Below, piece by piece: positions 1 through 10,339 of a stretch of DNA of 64,000 nucleotides. A model generated the notes under the pieces. It was not told the DNA's origin. It did no database searches and was given only the letters and a program-made list of their open reading frames with translations. How positions within the stretch are numbered: position 1 is the stretch's first letter; each line of letters opens with the position of its first letter. A program made the position numbers and the translations under genes. Origin of the DNA: Gammaproteobacteria bacterium (GTDB lineage Bacteria > Pseudomonadota > Gammaproteobacteria > HK1); the NCBI GenBank assembly GCA_022824305.1, contig JAJEAD010000011.1:268908-332907 (forward strand), written 5' to 3'.

Positions 1-178
1 ATGCATCCAGCCCGACGCATGATACGTCAGGTTCGAGTTCGCGTCATTGACGAAACGGGTCTCGGGGACCCCTCGGGGGACCCGATCGCTCCGCCACATG
101 ACCGGCAACCGGTTCTCCCGCATCCGCCCTCCGTTCGCGAGCCCGATGCCGGGGAACGGGGGCGAGGCGTCCCCGGCG

Positions 179-565
179 CTACCCCGCCCTTCCCTCCGAG
201 ACCGCGCGAAGCGCCGCGCGCAGGATTGCGATGCGCCGGTCGCGGTGCTCGATCCGGGTCGGGGCGGCACCGGTCTCGAAGGCGGCGAAGGCGAGTCCCC
301 GCTCCGCTCCCATCGCGAAGCGGTAGCCGAGGGCGAGCATGCGATCGACCACTTCCATCGCCTGCGCGTCGTGGTGATCCGGCTGCCACGAGTAGCGGGT
401 GAGCACCGGGAGTCCGCTCGGGTCGTGCCACACGTCGGTGGCGCCGCTGTAGGCCCACTCGATGCGCAGAGCCTCCCAGCCCATCACCTCGCGAGCGACC
501 GCGTCCCGCAGAGTCTCGCGGTCTTCCTCGCTATCGCTCCAGGAGTCGGTCACCACAGTCCCCAC
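179..565 (-). CDS. Phage ABA-sandwich-like small protein (hypothetical)
   Basis: A 128-residue acidic soluble protein that I recognise only loosely. The central part (about residues 45-80: RYSWQPDHHDAQAMEVVDRM followed by LALGYRFAMGAERG) has the look of the small phage ABA-sandwich family, whose members are often found in prophages and mobile regions and have no known enzymatic role. No signal peptide or membrane segment is visible. The start ATG at 565 gives a product of normal length for the family. It stands alone at the window edge with no other phage gene beside it, so it may be a stray cargo gene. The family call is from remembered sequence patterns only. Bases 1-178 hold nothing I can support. 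Confidence 0.5.
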   Translation of the reverse strand: MGTVVTDSWSDSEEDRETLRDAVAREVMGWEALRIEWAYSGATDVWHDPSGLPVLTRYSWQPDHHDAQAMEVVDRMLALGYRFAMGAERGLAFAAFETGAAPTRIEHRDRRIAILRAALRAVSEGRAG

Positions 566-693
566 CTACACCGCCTTCCCGCATTCTCGGTCTGCGTGAC
601 GCGCTTGCAACCTTAGCGCACGAGGGCGCCGCCGCCGCGCTACGCGTAGACTCGCCGTGGCCGGACCGTCCCCCGGAGGTCCATCCCATCGCG

Positions 694-2307
694 ATGGGCA
701 GCGGAGTGAGCGTGCAGGACTACGACTACATCGTCATAGGCGCGGGATCGGCCGGCTGTGTGGTCGCCAACCGGCTGTCGGCCGACCCGAAGACCCGCGT
801 GCTGCTGCTCGAGGCGGGCGGCCGGGATCGCAATCCCTGGATTCACATTCCGGTCGGCTACTTCAAGACCATGCACAACCCGTCGACGGACTGGTGCTAC
901 GCAACCCAGCCCGAGCCCGGCCTCGACGGCCGCTCGCTCGACTGGCCCCGCGGCAAGGTCCTCGGCGGGTCGAGCGCCATCAACGGACTGCTCTACGTGC
1001 GCGGGCAGGGGCGGGACTACGACCACTGGCGGCAGCTCGGCAACGCCGGATGGTCCTATGCCGACGTGCTCCCCTACTTCAAGCGCTCCGAGGACCAGGA
1101 GCGCGGCGCGGACGCCTGGCACGGCACCGGCGGACCGCTTTCGGTATCCGACATGCGGGTGCGCCGGGACGTGTGCGACGCGTTCATCGCGGGCGCGGCG
1201 GAGATCGGCATCCCGCGCAACGACGACATCAACGGCGCCCGCCAGGAGGGGGCGGGCTACTACCAGCTCACCGCGCGCAACGGGCTGCGGTGCAGCGCCG
1301 CAACCGCCTACCTGCGCCCGGTGCGTCGCCGGAGCAACCTGGTGGTGGAGACCCGGGCCCACGTGCACGGGCTGCGCTTCGACGGACGCCGCGCGGTCGG
1401 AGTGCGCTACGCCCTCGCCGAACGCCCGCAGGAGGCGAGCGCCCGCGCCGAGGTCGTTCTCTGCGCGGGCGCGGTGGGCTCCCCGCAGCTTCTGCAGCTC
1501 TCCGGGGTCGGCCCGCCCGAGCTTCTCCGCGAGCACGCCATCCGGATCGTGCACGCGCTTCCCGGGGTGGGCGAGAACCTGCAGGACCACCTCCAGATCC
1601 GCGCCGTCTACGCGTGCCGCACGCCCACCCTGAACGACGAGGTCAACCACCCGCTGCGGAAGATGCGCATGGGTATCGAGTACCTCCTGCGGCGCAGCGG
1701 TCCGATGAGCATGGGCGCGAGCCAGGTCTACGTCTTCGCGCGCACCCGTCCCGAGCTCGAGACGCCGGACATCCAGTTTCACTTCCAGCCGCTCTCGGCC
1801 GACCGGCCGGGCCACGGCCTCCACCGCTACTCCGCGTTCACCGCGTCGGTGACCCAGCTCCGGCCGGAGAGCCGCGGAACCATCCGTATCCGGTCCGCAG
1901 ACCCTCGCGAGCACCCCTCCATCCGTCCGAACTACCTCGCCACCCCGCTCGACCGCGACTCCGCGGTCGCCGGGCTCGAGGTGGCGCGCGCGATCGCCGG
2001 CACCCGCGCGATGGCGCCCTACGTCGCGGAAGAGCTGCTGCCGGGACCGGAGGCCCGCACGCGCGAAGCGCTCCTCGCCGCCGCGCGGAGCATCGCGCAG
2101 ACCATCTACCACCCGGTCGGCACCTGCCGCATGGGGCCGGACCCCGGCGCGGTGGTCGACGAACGCCTCCGGGTCCATGGCATCGGAGGGCTGCGCGTGG
2201 TCGACGCCTCGATAATGCCGTCCATCACCTCGGGCAACACGAACGCTCCCGCGATCATGATCGGGGAGAAGGCATCCGATCTCATCCGCGAGGATGCGAG
2301 GAGATGA
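694..2307 (+). CDS. GMC family FAD-dependent oxidoreductase (alcohol/choline dehydrogenase-like)
   Basis: Predicted flavoprotein that oxidises an alcohol to an aldehyde. The N-terminus carries the Rossmann motif DYIVIGAGSAG (about residues 9-19), followed by the GMC signature region around GKVLGGSSAINGLLYVRGQ. The C-terminal domain has the catalytic His in YHPVGTCRMG and the partner Asn in the SITSGNTNAPAIMIGEKA block. Length, 537 residues, is normal for the choline dehydrogenase/BetA group, but the substrate cannot be read from sequence and no betaine-aldehyde dehydrogenase is adjacent. A GGAGGT lies 13 nt before ATG 694; GTG 712 with GGAG five bases upstream is a good alternative giving 531 residues. 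It converges with the SDR that follows. Confidence 0.93.
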   Translation: MGSGVSVQDYDYIVIGAGSAGCVVANRLSADPKTRVLLLEAGGRDRNPWIHIPVGYFKTMHNPSTDWCYATQPEPGLDGRSLDWPRGKVLGGSSAINGLLYVRGQGRDYDHWRQLGNAGWSYADVLPYFKRSEDQERGADAWHGTGGPLSVSDMRVRRDVCDAFIAGAAEIGIPRNDDINGARQEGAGYYQLTARNGLRCSAATAYLRPVRRRSNLVVETRAHVHGLRFDGRRAVGVRYALAERPQEASARAEVVLCAGAVGSPQLLQLSGVGPPELLREHAIRIVHALPGVGENLQDHLQIRAVYACRTPTLNDEVNHPLRKMRMGIEYLLRRSGPMSMGASQVYVFARTRPELETPDIQFHFQPLSADRPGHGLHRYSAFTASVTQLRPESRGTIRIRSADPREHPSIRPNYLATPLDRDSAVAGLEVARAIAGTRAMAPYVAEELLPGPEARTREALLAAARSIAQTIYHPVGTCRMGPDPGAVVDERLRVHGIGGLRVVDASIMPSITSGNTNAPAIMIGEKASDLIREDARR

Positions 2308-2356
2308 AGGGGGAGGTCCGGGCTCTGCCGTGACGCGCGAGCGCCCGCGCCAGGCT

Positions 2357-3139
2357 TCAGCGCGCGCTGAAGCCTCCGTCCACGTACAGGGTCTGCCCGG
2401 TGACGTAGGCGGACGCGGGCGCCGCGAGGAAGACCGCGGCGCCGGCGAGGTCCCTCATCTCGCCGCTGCGGCCGATGGCGGTGCTGCTCGCCGCCCACGC
2501 TGCGCGCTCAGGGTCGGAGTACACCGGTGCGGTGAGCTCCGTGGGGAAGAAACCGGGCGCGATCGCATTGGCGGTGATGCCGTGGCGGGACCAGGCTTCG
2601 GCCATCGCCCGGGTGAGCTGCACCACTCCCCCCTTGGAGGCGCCGTAGGCGAGCCCGTTCGGAAAGGCGCGGCTCGACTGCAACGACGCGATGTTCACGA
2701 TGCGCCCGTAGCCCGCGGCGCGCATGCCGGGCACCAGGGCGCGGGCGAGGAAAAAGGGGGCGGCGAGGTTCAGGTCGAGGGTCTGCCGCCAGCTCTCCAC
2801 GCTGATCGCTTCCGCCGGCTCGCGCAGGTTCACCCCGGCCGCATTGACCAGTATCACCGGCGCCCCGAAGGGCGCCTCGAGGCGGGCGGCGACCCGGTCG
2901 ATGGTCTCGAGGCGCGAGAGGTCCGCGCTTTGCGCGGCGGCGCGGCCGCCCCGGGCCGCGATCTCCGCCGCCGCGTCCTCGAGCTCGGCCGCCCGCCGGG
3001 CGACCAGCACCACGTCCGCCCCGGCGTCGGCGAGGAATCCCGCGATCGCGCGCCCGAGCCCCGAGCTCGCGCCGCTTACCGCCGCGACCCGACCCGCGAG
3101 GGAGAACAAGGGGTCAACCACCGCGCACGCGCCCGCCAA
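2357..3139 (-). CDS. SDR family NAD(P)-dependent oxidoreductase
   Basis: Classical short-chain dehydrogenase of 260 residues: cofactor motif SGASSGLGRA near the N-terminus, NAAGV motif, catalytic Ser in NIASLQSSRAF, and the YGASKGG active-site Tyr/Lys. The C-terminal SAYVTGQTLYVDGGFSAR ending is typical of FabG-like and gluconate-5-dehydrogenase-like members. The gene begins 13 bases after the stop of the HisD-like dehydrogenase on the same strand, so the two are probably co-transcribed and act on related substrates. The start is uncertain: TTG 3139 gives the longest product, while GTG 3121 would give 254 residues beginning close to the usual family start. Confidence 0.92.
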   Translation of the reverse strand: MAGACAVVDPLFSLAGRVAAVSGASSGLGRAIAGFLADAGADVVLVARRAAELEDAAAEIAARGGRAAAQSADLSRLETIDRVAARLEAPFGAPVILVNAAGVNLREPAEAISVESWRQTLDLNLAAPFFLARALVPGMRAAGYGRIVNIASLQSSRAFPNGLAYGASKGGVVQLTRAMAEAWSRHGITANAIAPGFFPTELTAPVYSDPERAAWAASSTAIGRSGEMRDLAGAAVFLAAPASAYVTGQTLYVDGGFSAR

Positions 3140-3152
3140 GGGAGGCCAGGAT

Positions 3153-4571
<1,419 letters not shown>

Positions 4572-4670
4572 TCACCGTGCCGGTTCGTCCGTACGTGCCG
4601 GCCATCGCCCGACACTCTCGAATCAGGCACTTTGCCGATTCCCGGTGCCGCGCCCAGTCTCCCTGTTCTG

Positions 4671-4913
4671 CTACTCCCCATACATCTGTCTCGGCAGCCA
4701 GAGTGCGACGTCGGGAAAGAACATGATCGACAACAGACCGCAGAGCTGGGTGACCATCATTGGCAACAAACCCTTGCAGATATGCTTGGGGTTCCATTGG
4801 GGCACCACTCCCTCCAGGAAGTACGAGGAGAGCGCCACCGATGGAGACAGACAGGCCGTCGGCAGGTAGGTGGCCATGAGGATTCCGAACATCACGGGAA
4901 GGAAGCGCGGCAA
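4671..4913 (-). pseudogene. C-terminal remnant of a TRAP transporter large permease (DctM)
   Basis: The 80 residues readable here align along their length with the last 80 or so residues of the intact DctM at 39374-40741. TACLSPSVALSSYFLEGV corresponds to TSFLTPPMAMSAYYLKGV, HICKGLLPMM to QIFKGIMPYL, and the ending FPDVALWLPRQMYG to YPSIALWLPDALFG. A complete DctM needs about 430 residues, and neither adjacent frame continues the similarity upstream, so the rest of the gene has been lost. It lies 216 bases upstream of the HisD-like gene on the same strand, as expected if a TRAP importer once fed that pathway. The remainder of 4455-5090 holds no other gene I can support. Confidence 0.75.
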
Positions 4914-5090
4914 CGGCCCGCCGCCGCATCGGGTCGCGCGGACGCTTGCGATTGCCGGCCGGCGACCATCTTCTCGGCGGGAGCAGCGCCGCGCCGCCGC
5001 TGCGCATTCCCTCCGTCACGGGGTGAATGCCACAATCGGCTCGCCGGGATGTCATCGTCGGCGCTCGAGCTCGAAGCGAAGGGGGTTCAG

Positions 5091-6053
5091 GTGAAACTGG
5101 GATTGATGCTGGAAGTGGGCACGGGCGCGGGGGCCGACGGCCGAAGCGTGCGCTGGACCGAGATCCGGGAGATGGCGCAGGTGGCCGAGGCGATCGGCTT
5201 CGACGTGCTCTTCGTGCCCGATCACCTTCTGTTTCGCAAGTCGCCGCCGGACAATGCCCTGCAAGTGGAGATGCCGGCCGGCAGGACGAGCGGAGTCTGG
5301 GAGGCCTGGACGCTGCTCGCCGCCCTCGCGGAAGCGACGCAGCGCATCGAGCTCGGCCCCTTCGTCGCCTGCAACAGCTTCCGCAACCCGGCCCTGCTCG
5401 CGAAGATGGCGGTCACCCTGGACGAGGTGAGCGCGGGCCGTCTCGTGCTCGGCATCGGCGCCGGCTGGCACGAGCCGGAGTATCACGCGTTCGGTTTTCC
5501 CTACGACCGGCGGGTGGGGCGGCTGGAGGAGGCGCTGCAGATCATTTCCGCCCTGCTCCGCAACGGGCACGTGGACTTCCAGGGCAGCTTCTATACCGCG
5601 CGCGACTGCGAGTTAACGCCGCGCGGGCCGCGCCCCGAGGGGCCGCCGATCCTGATCGGGGCCCGGAGACCACGGATGCTGCGCCTCGCCGCCACCTACG
5701 CGGACATCTACGATGCCGACTTCCACCTCGATGCCGGGACGGCGGCGGAGTGCTTCGAAGCCGTCGAGGCGGCCTGCCGCTCCGCCGGTCGGGACGGCGG
5801 CACGCTCGAGCGGGGCGCGGCGGCGATCGTGGCCCTCGATCCCGAGGGCGCCCTCGCCGACGCGAACGGGATCGCCCGCTTCGTGCAGGACGGCATGACG
5901 CAGGAAGCGCGCGCGGGAAACGTGGATGAGCTCGTCGAGTTCGTCCGGAGCTTCGAGGCGGCGGGCGCGGATCTCTTCACTTTCAGCCTCATCGACCCTC
6001 CGGGGGCGGGCGGCATCGAGCAGCTCGCGCCGGTGCTCGAAGGCCTGCGCTGA
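5091..6053 (+). CDS. LLM class flavin-dependent oxidoreductase (luciferase-like)
   Basis: Luciferase-like TIM-barrel monooxygenase or reductase using FMN or F420, 320 residues. Features visible are the opening strand KLGLMLE, the barrel segment GFDVLFVPDH, the family block LDEVSAGRLVLGIGAGWHEPEY, and the late PILIGARRPRMLRLAATYADIYD segment. I place the start at GTG 5091 because AAGGGGG sits six bases upstream and the protein then begins exactly with the first barrel strand; ATG 5049 would add 14 residues with no family match. The gene is followed after about 100 bases by the flavoprotein/iron-sulfur pair. Substrate unknown. Confidence 0.9.
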   Translation: MKLGLMLEVGTGAGADGRSVRWTEIREMAQVAEAIGFDVLFVPDHLLFRKSPPDNALQVEMPAGRTSGVWEAWTLLAALAEATQRIELGPFVACNSFRNPALLAKMAVTLDEVSAGRLVLGIGAGWHEPEYHAFGFPYDRRVGRLEEALQIISALLRNGHVDFQGSFYTARDCELTPRGPRPEGPPILIGARRPRMLRLAATYADIYDADFHLDAGTAAECFEAVEAACRSAGRDGGTLERGAAAIVALDPEGALADANGIARFVQDGMTQEARAGNVDELVEFVRSFEAAGADLFTFSLIDPPGAGGIEQLAPVLEGLR

Positions 6054-6155
6054 AGGCTCTCTCGATCGGCCGCACGCGACCTGAGCGAGAACCGGAAGGC
6101 CGGAAGCAATGTCTACGCGCCGGAGATTGCCCCACCGCGGGAAGGCAGGGACACG

Positions 6156-7940
6156 GTGAACGCGGAGCGAGTAAAGACCGACGTGCTGGTGATCGGAGGC
6201 GGCGCCGCGGGCTGCGCCGCCGCGCTCGAGGCGAAGGCGCGGGGCGCGCGGCCCCTGATGGTGGTCAAGGGGAGGATGGGGCGAAGCGGCGCCACGCCGC
6301 TCGCGAGCTGCCTCGGCGCTCCCGCTCCGATGCCCGGACCCTACCCGTTGCTCCGATTGATGAAGCGGATCTACTCCGCCGCTTCGGGCGTCGTCCCCCT
6401 CCCGGTGCCCGCCGCCTACGCCGACGCGATGCGCCAGATGCTCGACTTCCACTACTGGCTGGTCGACCAGGACTACTTCCTCGACTGGGCGATGTGGACC
6501 GCCAAGCGCTTCTATCCCGAGCTCGAGAGGAGCGGCATCTACGTGCTGCGCGACGAAGAGGGCGTGCCGGATTCGCCTCCGGACGGCTCCTACCACGTCA
6601 TTCACACCCACGGAATGACCGGCTACCAGTACGGCGAGTCGAAGCGCAAGGAGGTGCTCGCCGCGGGCATCGAGGTGCTGGAGGAGGCCAGCGCATTCGC
6701 CCTCCTCGGCGGGGAGAGCGGGGAAGTGAGCGGCGCGATGGTGCTCGACTACGCGAGGGGGCGCCTTCTCGCGGTCGAGGCGAAGGCGACGGTGCTCGCC
6801 ACCGGCCACACCAACTGGCTCTCCCGCCGCGCCACCGGGACCCGGGAGATGGCGGCCAACGGCCTCGCGATGGCGGCGCGCGCGGGTGCTGCGCTCTCGA
6901 ACCTCGAGATCCAGTGGTTCCACGCCTCGGACATGGCGGAGCCCGAGAGCTGGATGCGCCTGCACAGCTACCCCAACCCCCTGAACGGCACCGCACACCG
7001 GGCCGTGATGAGCAACGAGGCGGACGAGGTCTTCATGAACATCGAGGACTTCGACACGGTGATGCCCTACACCATCCAGATGAAGAAGCTCCGGGAGCAG
7101 GTGCGGCAGGGCAAGGCGCGCTGGGACGGGGGCAGCTACACCGACTACCGCCGGGTGGAACCCGAAGCGCTCGAGAAGTACCAGTACCACTTCGAGTTCT
7201 ACGAGAAGCTCGGGCGGGACATGGCCCGGGACCGCTTCGAGTCGGCGGTGACCTGGCACATGAGCGCGGGCGGGGTGCGCGCCGACCCGCGCACCATGGA
7301 GACCGGGGTCGCCCGCCTGTACATAGCCGGCGCGGTCGGCAGTCACATGCTCGGCGGGCTCCCGCTCGCCGCCTACGACGGGCACCTCGCCGGCGCGGGC
7401 GCGGCGCGAAGCGCGCGCCGCATGGGCTCCCCTCCGGGATGCGACGACGAAGTCCGCGCCCAGGAAGGGCGCCTCGCGGAGCTGCTCTCCGCGCCCGCCG
7501 GAGACGGCAACGCGCCCTCCCCGATCGCGGTCAAGCGGCGCATCCGCGAGGTGGTCTGGCGAGACATGATGTACGAGAAGAGCGCGGCGGGCCTCGACCG
7601 GGCGCTGGGCTCGCTCGCCGCACTGCGCGAGGAGGCGCTCCCCGCGATGCAGGTGCGAAGCCGCGCCCGCCGCTACAACGTCGACCTCGTCGACGCGCTC
7701 GACGTGGAGGACATGCTGGACGTGTGCGAGATGGCGGCGCACGCCTCGCGGAGCCGGGAAGAGAGCCGCGGCCCCCACTTCCGCACCGAGTTCCCGTTCA
7801 CCGACAACGAGAACTGGATCCGGCAGGTCGTGGTGCGCCGGGAAGGGGGCCAGGTGCGCGTCCGCCACGAGCCGGTGCGGCTCAAGTACCTGCGGCCGAA
7901 GGCGGAGAAGGTCGACTACTTCGCCGAGCCCTTCGCCTGA
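6156..7940 (+). CDS. FAD-binding flavoprotein subunit, fumarate reductase/succinate dehydrogenase-like
   Basis: A 594-residue FAD protein with an N-terminal dinucleotide motif VLVIGGGAAGCAAALEAKARG and an FrdA/SdhA/AprA-like layout. The C-terminal FAD-closing segment is LYIAGAVGSHMLGGLPLAAYDGHLAGAGAA, and the region before it, FESAVTWHMSAGGV, occupies the place of the usual active-site His-containing loop. GTG 6156 follows GGAAGGCAGGG. It is 12 bases upstream of the iron-sulfur gene, so the two form a subunit pair. There are no cytochrome b or membrane-anchor genes beside them, which argues for a soluble enzyme with an organic substrate other than succinate. The exact reaction cannot be assigned. 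Confidence 0.85.
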   Translation: MNAERVKTDVLVIGGGAAGCAAALEAKARGARPLMVVKGRMGRSGATPLASCLGAPAPMPGPYPLLRLMKRIYSAASGVVPLPVPAAYADAMRQMLDFHYWLVDQDYFLDWAMWTAKRFYPELERSGIYVLRDEEGVPDSPPDGSYHVIHTHGMTGYQYGESKRKEVLAAGIEVLEEASAFALLGGESGEVSGAMVLDYARGRLLAVEAKATVLATGHTNWLSRRATGTREMAANGLAMAARAGAALSNLEIQWFHASDMAEPESWMRLHSYPNPLNGTAHRAVMSNEADEVFMNIEDFDTVMPYTIQMKKLREQVRQGKARWDGGSYTDYRRVEPEALEKYQYHFEFYEKLGRDMARDRFESAVTWHMSAGGVRADPRTMETGVARLYIAGAVGSHMLGGLPLAAYDGHLAGAGAARSARRMGSPPGCDDEVRAQEGRLAELLSAPAGDGNAPSPIAVKRRIREVVWRDMMYEKSAAGLDRALGSLAALREEALPAMQVRSRARRYNVDLVDALDVEDMLDVCEMAAHASRSREESRGPHFRTEFPFTDNENWIRQVVVRREGGQVRVRHEPVRLKYLRPKAEKVDYFAEPFA

Positions 7941-7952
7941 GGGACGGGAGCG

Positions 7953-8828
7953 ATGAGCCGGGACCGGGGCGAGATCACGGTGCGGGTCTTCCGCTACGAC
8001 CCGGAGCGCGACGATGCGCCGCGCTACGAGGTCCACCGCCTGCCGCGCCGTCCGCACATGCGCGTGCTCGACGCGCTCAACCTCGTCTACGAGGAAGCCC
8101 CCGACAGCCTTGCCCACCGCTGGTACTGCGGCACCAAGAAGTGCGGGGAGTGCGCGCTCAGCGTCAACGGCGCGCCGCAGCTCGGCTGCTGGGAGCCCGC
8201 CCTCGACGAAATGACGTGCGAGCCGCTCACCAACTTCCCCATCGTCCGGGACCTCGTGGTCGACACCGCGCCCTACGAGCGGCTCATCATGGAGCTTCGG
8301 CCTTTCCTCTCCCGCAGCGTGCGGCCCGCCTTCCCCGAGCGCCTCCCGCACGCCGGGATGGCCGCCGCCCACCGCCTGTCGAAGTGCATCGAGTGCAACG
8401 TGTGCACTGCCGCCGTCGCGGTGAAGAGCATCGATGCCGCGGGCGTCAACTGGTGGGGCTGGCCCGGGCCCGCCGCCCTGGTGCGCTTCGCCCGCTTCGC
8501 CCTCGACCCCCGCGACGAGACCGAGCGCAGCGATCTCGCCCGGCGCGCCGGCCTCGCCGGGTTCCCGGACTTCCCCTCGCTGGCGGGCATCTGCCCCCAG
8601 GGCATCGACATCGCCGCCGACGCCCTCGCTCCGGCGCGGCGCGCGCTCTTCGGCGAGATCCCGCCGCCCCCGGCCGCTCCCGAGATGCGGCGCGTGTTCG
8701 TGATCGCGCGCGGCTTCAGCGCCTTTCTGAACCTGAGCGAGGCGCTCCACCGGGAGCTCTGCGCCGCCGGGGCGCTCGAGCCGCTTGCCGTCGACGGCAT
8801 CGACCGCGCCTTCCGGCTCACACTCTGA
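7953..8828 (+). CDS. Succinate dehydrogenase/fumarate reductase-like iron-sulfur subunit, divergent
   Basis: Partner electron-transfer subunit of the preceding flavoprotein, 291 residues. The N-terminal ferredoxin-type [2Fe-2S] site is intact: Cys59, Cys64, Cys67 and Cys79 in the spacing C-x4-C-x2-C-x11-C. The C-terminal helical domain, which in SdhB/FrdB binds a [4Fe-4S] and a [3Fe-4S] cluster, is reduced. Cys145, Cys148 and Cys151 remain, but the fourth ligand position is Val155. Only Cys214 (ICPQGIDI) survives of the three ligands of the other cluster. The protein therefore probably holds one clear cluster and at most one atypical one. A short basic tail follows the domain. Family assignment is sound; the degenerate cluster sites are read directly. 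Confidence 0.82.
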   Translation: MSRDRGEITVRVFRYDPERDDAPRYEVHRLPRRPHMRVLDALNLVYEEAPDSLAHRWYCGTKKCGECALSVNGAPQLGCWEPALDEMTCEPLTNFPIVRDLVVDTAPYERLIMELRPFLSRSVRPAFPERLPHAGMAAAHRLSKCIECNVCTAAVAVKSIDAAGVNWWGWPGPAALVRFARFALDPRDETERSDLARRAGLAGFPDFPSLAGICPQGIDIAADALAPARRALFGEIPPPPAAPEMRRVFVIARGFSAFLNLSEALHRELCAAGALEPLAVDGIDRAFRLTL

Positions 8829-8871
8829 ACGCCGCCCGCCGCCCTGCCGCGCCCCGAGGAGACGACACCCC

Positions 8872-9561
8872 ATGTCCGACCCGAGCTTCCCCGGTATCCG
8901 CGCCTGCGTCTTCGACGCCTACGGCACCCTCTTCGACGTGCACTCCGCGGTCGGCCGGCACCGCGAGCGGGTCGGCAGCCAGGCCGACGCGGCCTCCGCC
9001 ACGTGGCGCGCCAAGCAGCTCGAGTACACCTGGCAGCGCTCGCTCATGGACCGCTACGTCGATTTCCGGCAGGTCACCGCCGACGCGCTCGACTACGCGC
9101 TGGAAGCCCACGGCATCGACGATGCCGCACTGCGCGCCGACCTCCTCCACTCCTACCTCGCGCTGGACTGCTACCCCGAGGTTCCCGGCGTGCTGCGCGC
9201 GCTCCGGGAGGCCGGGATGCGCAACGCCATCCTCTCGAACGGATCGCCGGCGATGCTGGAGGCGGCGGTGGAGAGCGCCGGCATCGGGCACCTGCTCGAC
9301 GCGGTGATCTCGGTGGACTCGCTCGGCGTCTACAAGCCGGCGATGGCGGTCTACCGCCTCGTCCTCGACCGGCTGGGCGTGGGGCGGGGCCAGGTGAGCT
9401 TTCAGTCCTCGAACGCCTGGGACGCCGCCGCCGCCGCGACCTTCGGCTTCCGGGTGGTGTGGTGCAACCGCTTCGGGCAGCCTCCCGAGCGCCTCCCCGA
9501 CGCCCCGCACGCCGAGATCCCGACCCTCGAGGGCCTGCCCGCCATCGTCCTCCCCGACTGA
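8872..9561 (+). CDS. Haloacid dehalogenase type II (HAD superfamily)
   Basis: Cytosolic HAD hydrolase of 229 residues, the normal size for L-2-haloacid dehalogenases. The nucleophile is Asp15 in FDAYGTLFDVH; motif II is ILSNGSP; the motif III lysine is in SLGVYKPAMAVY; and the SFQSSNAWDAAAAATFGF stretch is characteristic of the type II dehalogenase subgroup rather than of phosphatases. ATG 8872 has GAGGAG 11 bases upstream. It follows the iron-sulfur gene by 43 bases and may be in the same transcript. Members with this signature hydrolyse 2-haloacids, but some act on other small substrates, so activity is inferred. Confidence 0.88.
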   Translation: MSDPSFPGIRACVFDAYGTLFDVHSAVGRHRERVGSQADAASATWRAKQLEYTWQRSLMDRYVDFRQVTADALDYALEAHGIDDAALRADLLHSYLALDCYPEVPGVLRALREAGMRNAILSNGSPAMLEAAVESAGIGHLLDAVISVDSLGVYKPAMAVYRLVLDRLGVGRGQVSFQSSNAWDAAAAATFGFRVVWCNRFGQPPERLPDAPHAEIPTLEGLPAIVLPD

Positions 9562-9607
9562 CCTTGGGGGACTTCCCGAGATCAGGACCTCAAAGTCGGT
9601 TCTGTTC

Positions 9608-9880
9608 CTACTCGAAGCCCTGGTTCGTGAACTTCAGCGTCCGGCTATTCCCGGTGTCCGTGCGGACCACGTAATCCGAAAGCCCGACGGCACCACCGCG
9701 CCGATATCCGGGGCAACCGTGACGTTGGCTCCCACCAGGCCGGAGAGGTGTGAGATGACCTCGTCGGCGATGCGGCTCGCGTCCCGCCCCACGCGCTTCG
9801 AGTCGAGCGGCACGGACCCATGGAAGCGCCCAGGCTGGGTCGTCGCTGGAGGCGCGTCCAAAGGCACCGTCGTCTTCCCG
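9608..9880 (-). pseudogene. Frameshifted 3' remnant of a DUF499-type ATP-binding protein gene
   Basis: Reading the minus strand from about 9880, one frame gives GRFHGSVPLDSKRVGRDASR and then IADEVISHLSGLVGANVTV. After a shift near 9660 another frame gives VVRTDTGNSRTLKFTNQGFE and a stop at 9608-9610. Together these match, from memory, the conserved C-terminal end of the large DUF499 (Swt1-like HEPN/ATP-binding) proteins that often accompany DUF1156 methyltransferases. The rest of the gene, expected to be about 1000 codons, is absent: hicB ends ten bases upstream. This accounts for most of the otherwise empty 9562-9889 stretch. Confidence 0.6.
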
Positions 9881-9889
9881 TCTGCCGGC

Positions 9890-10321
9890 CTATGCAGCCT
9901 GCGACGCGATGACGAGTCGTTGTCCGAGCGCATGCAGCGCCGCTTCGACCTGACCGATATGCGAACGGTGGTCCAGGTCGATGAGACGCCGGACTGCGCC
10001 CTCGCTGACTCCCAGCCGTTCGGCGAGCGCGGTGTTGCCGATGCCTTCCGCACGCATCGCGCAGTACAGAGCTGACTTGGCGGCAACGAGGGCGGGAAGC
10101 GGAACGGTCACCCGCCTGCGCCCCGGCGACGGCCGTGGGATGATGCGTCGGGCCTGGATGTACCCGCCGAGGGCAGCGATGAGACAGTCCTCGGCTTCCG
10201 CCAGTGCCTCCTCTTCCGTTGCGCCCTCGGTCAGCGCTTCCGGAATGTCCGGGAACGAGACGAGAATCGAACCGTCCTTCTGCTTCTCCAGGTTCACCGG
10301 ATATGCCAGGCGTCGTGCCAC
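9890..10321 (-). CDS. hicB: HicB family antitoxin with C-terminal helix-turn-helix
   Basis: Antitoxin and repressor of the type II HicAB module, 143 residues. The N-terminal partial RNase-H-like fold reads YPVNLEKQKDGSILVSFPDI followed by PEALTEGATEEEALAEAEDCL, the usual HicB pattern. A C-terminal DNA-binding helix-turn-helix is visible around MRAEGIGNTALAERLGVSEGAVRRLIDL, a form found in the longer HicB proteins. hicA lies 18 bases upstream on the same strand, so toxin comes first and antitoxin second, as usual. HicB is expected to bind the palindrome ahead of hicA and autoregulate. It neutralises HicA by direct binding. Confidence 0.9.
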   Translation of the reverse strand: MARRLAYPVNLEKQKDGSILVSFPDIPEALTEGATEEEALAEAEDCLIAALGGYIQARRIIPRPSPGRRRVTVPLPALVAAKSALYCAMRAEGIGNTALAERLGVSEGAVRRLIDLDHRSHIGQVEAALHALGQRLVIASQAA

Positions 10322-10339
10322 TCTTCCCTCCCCGGGGCC

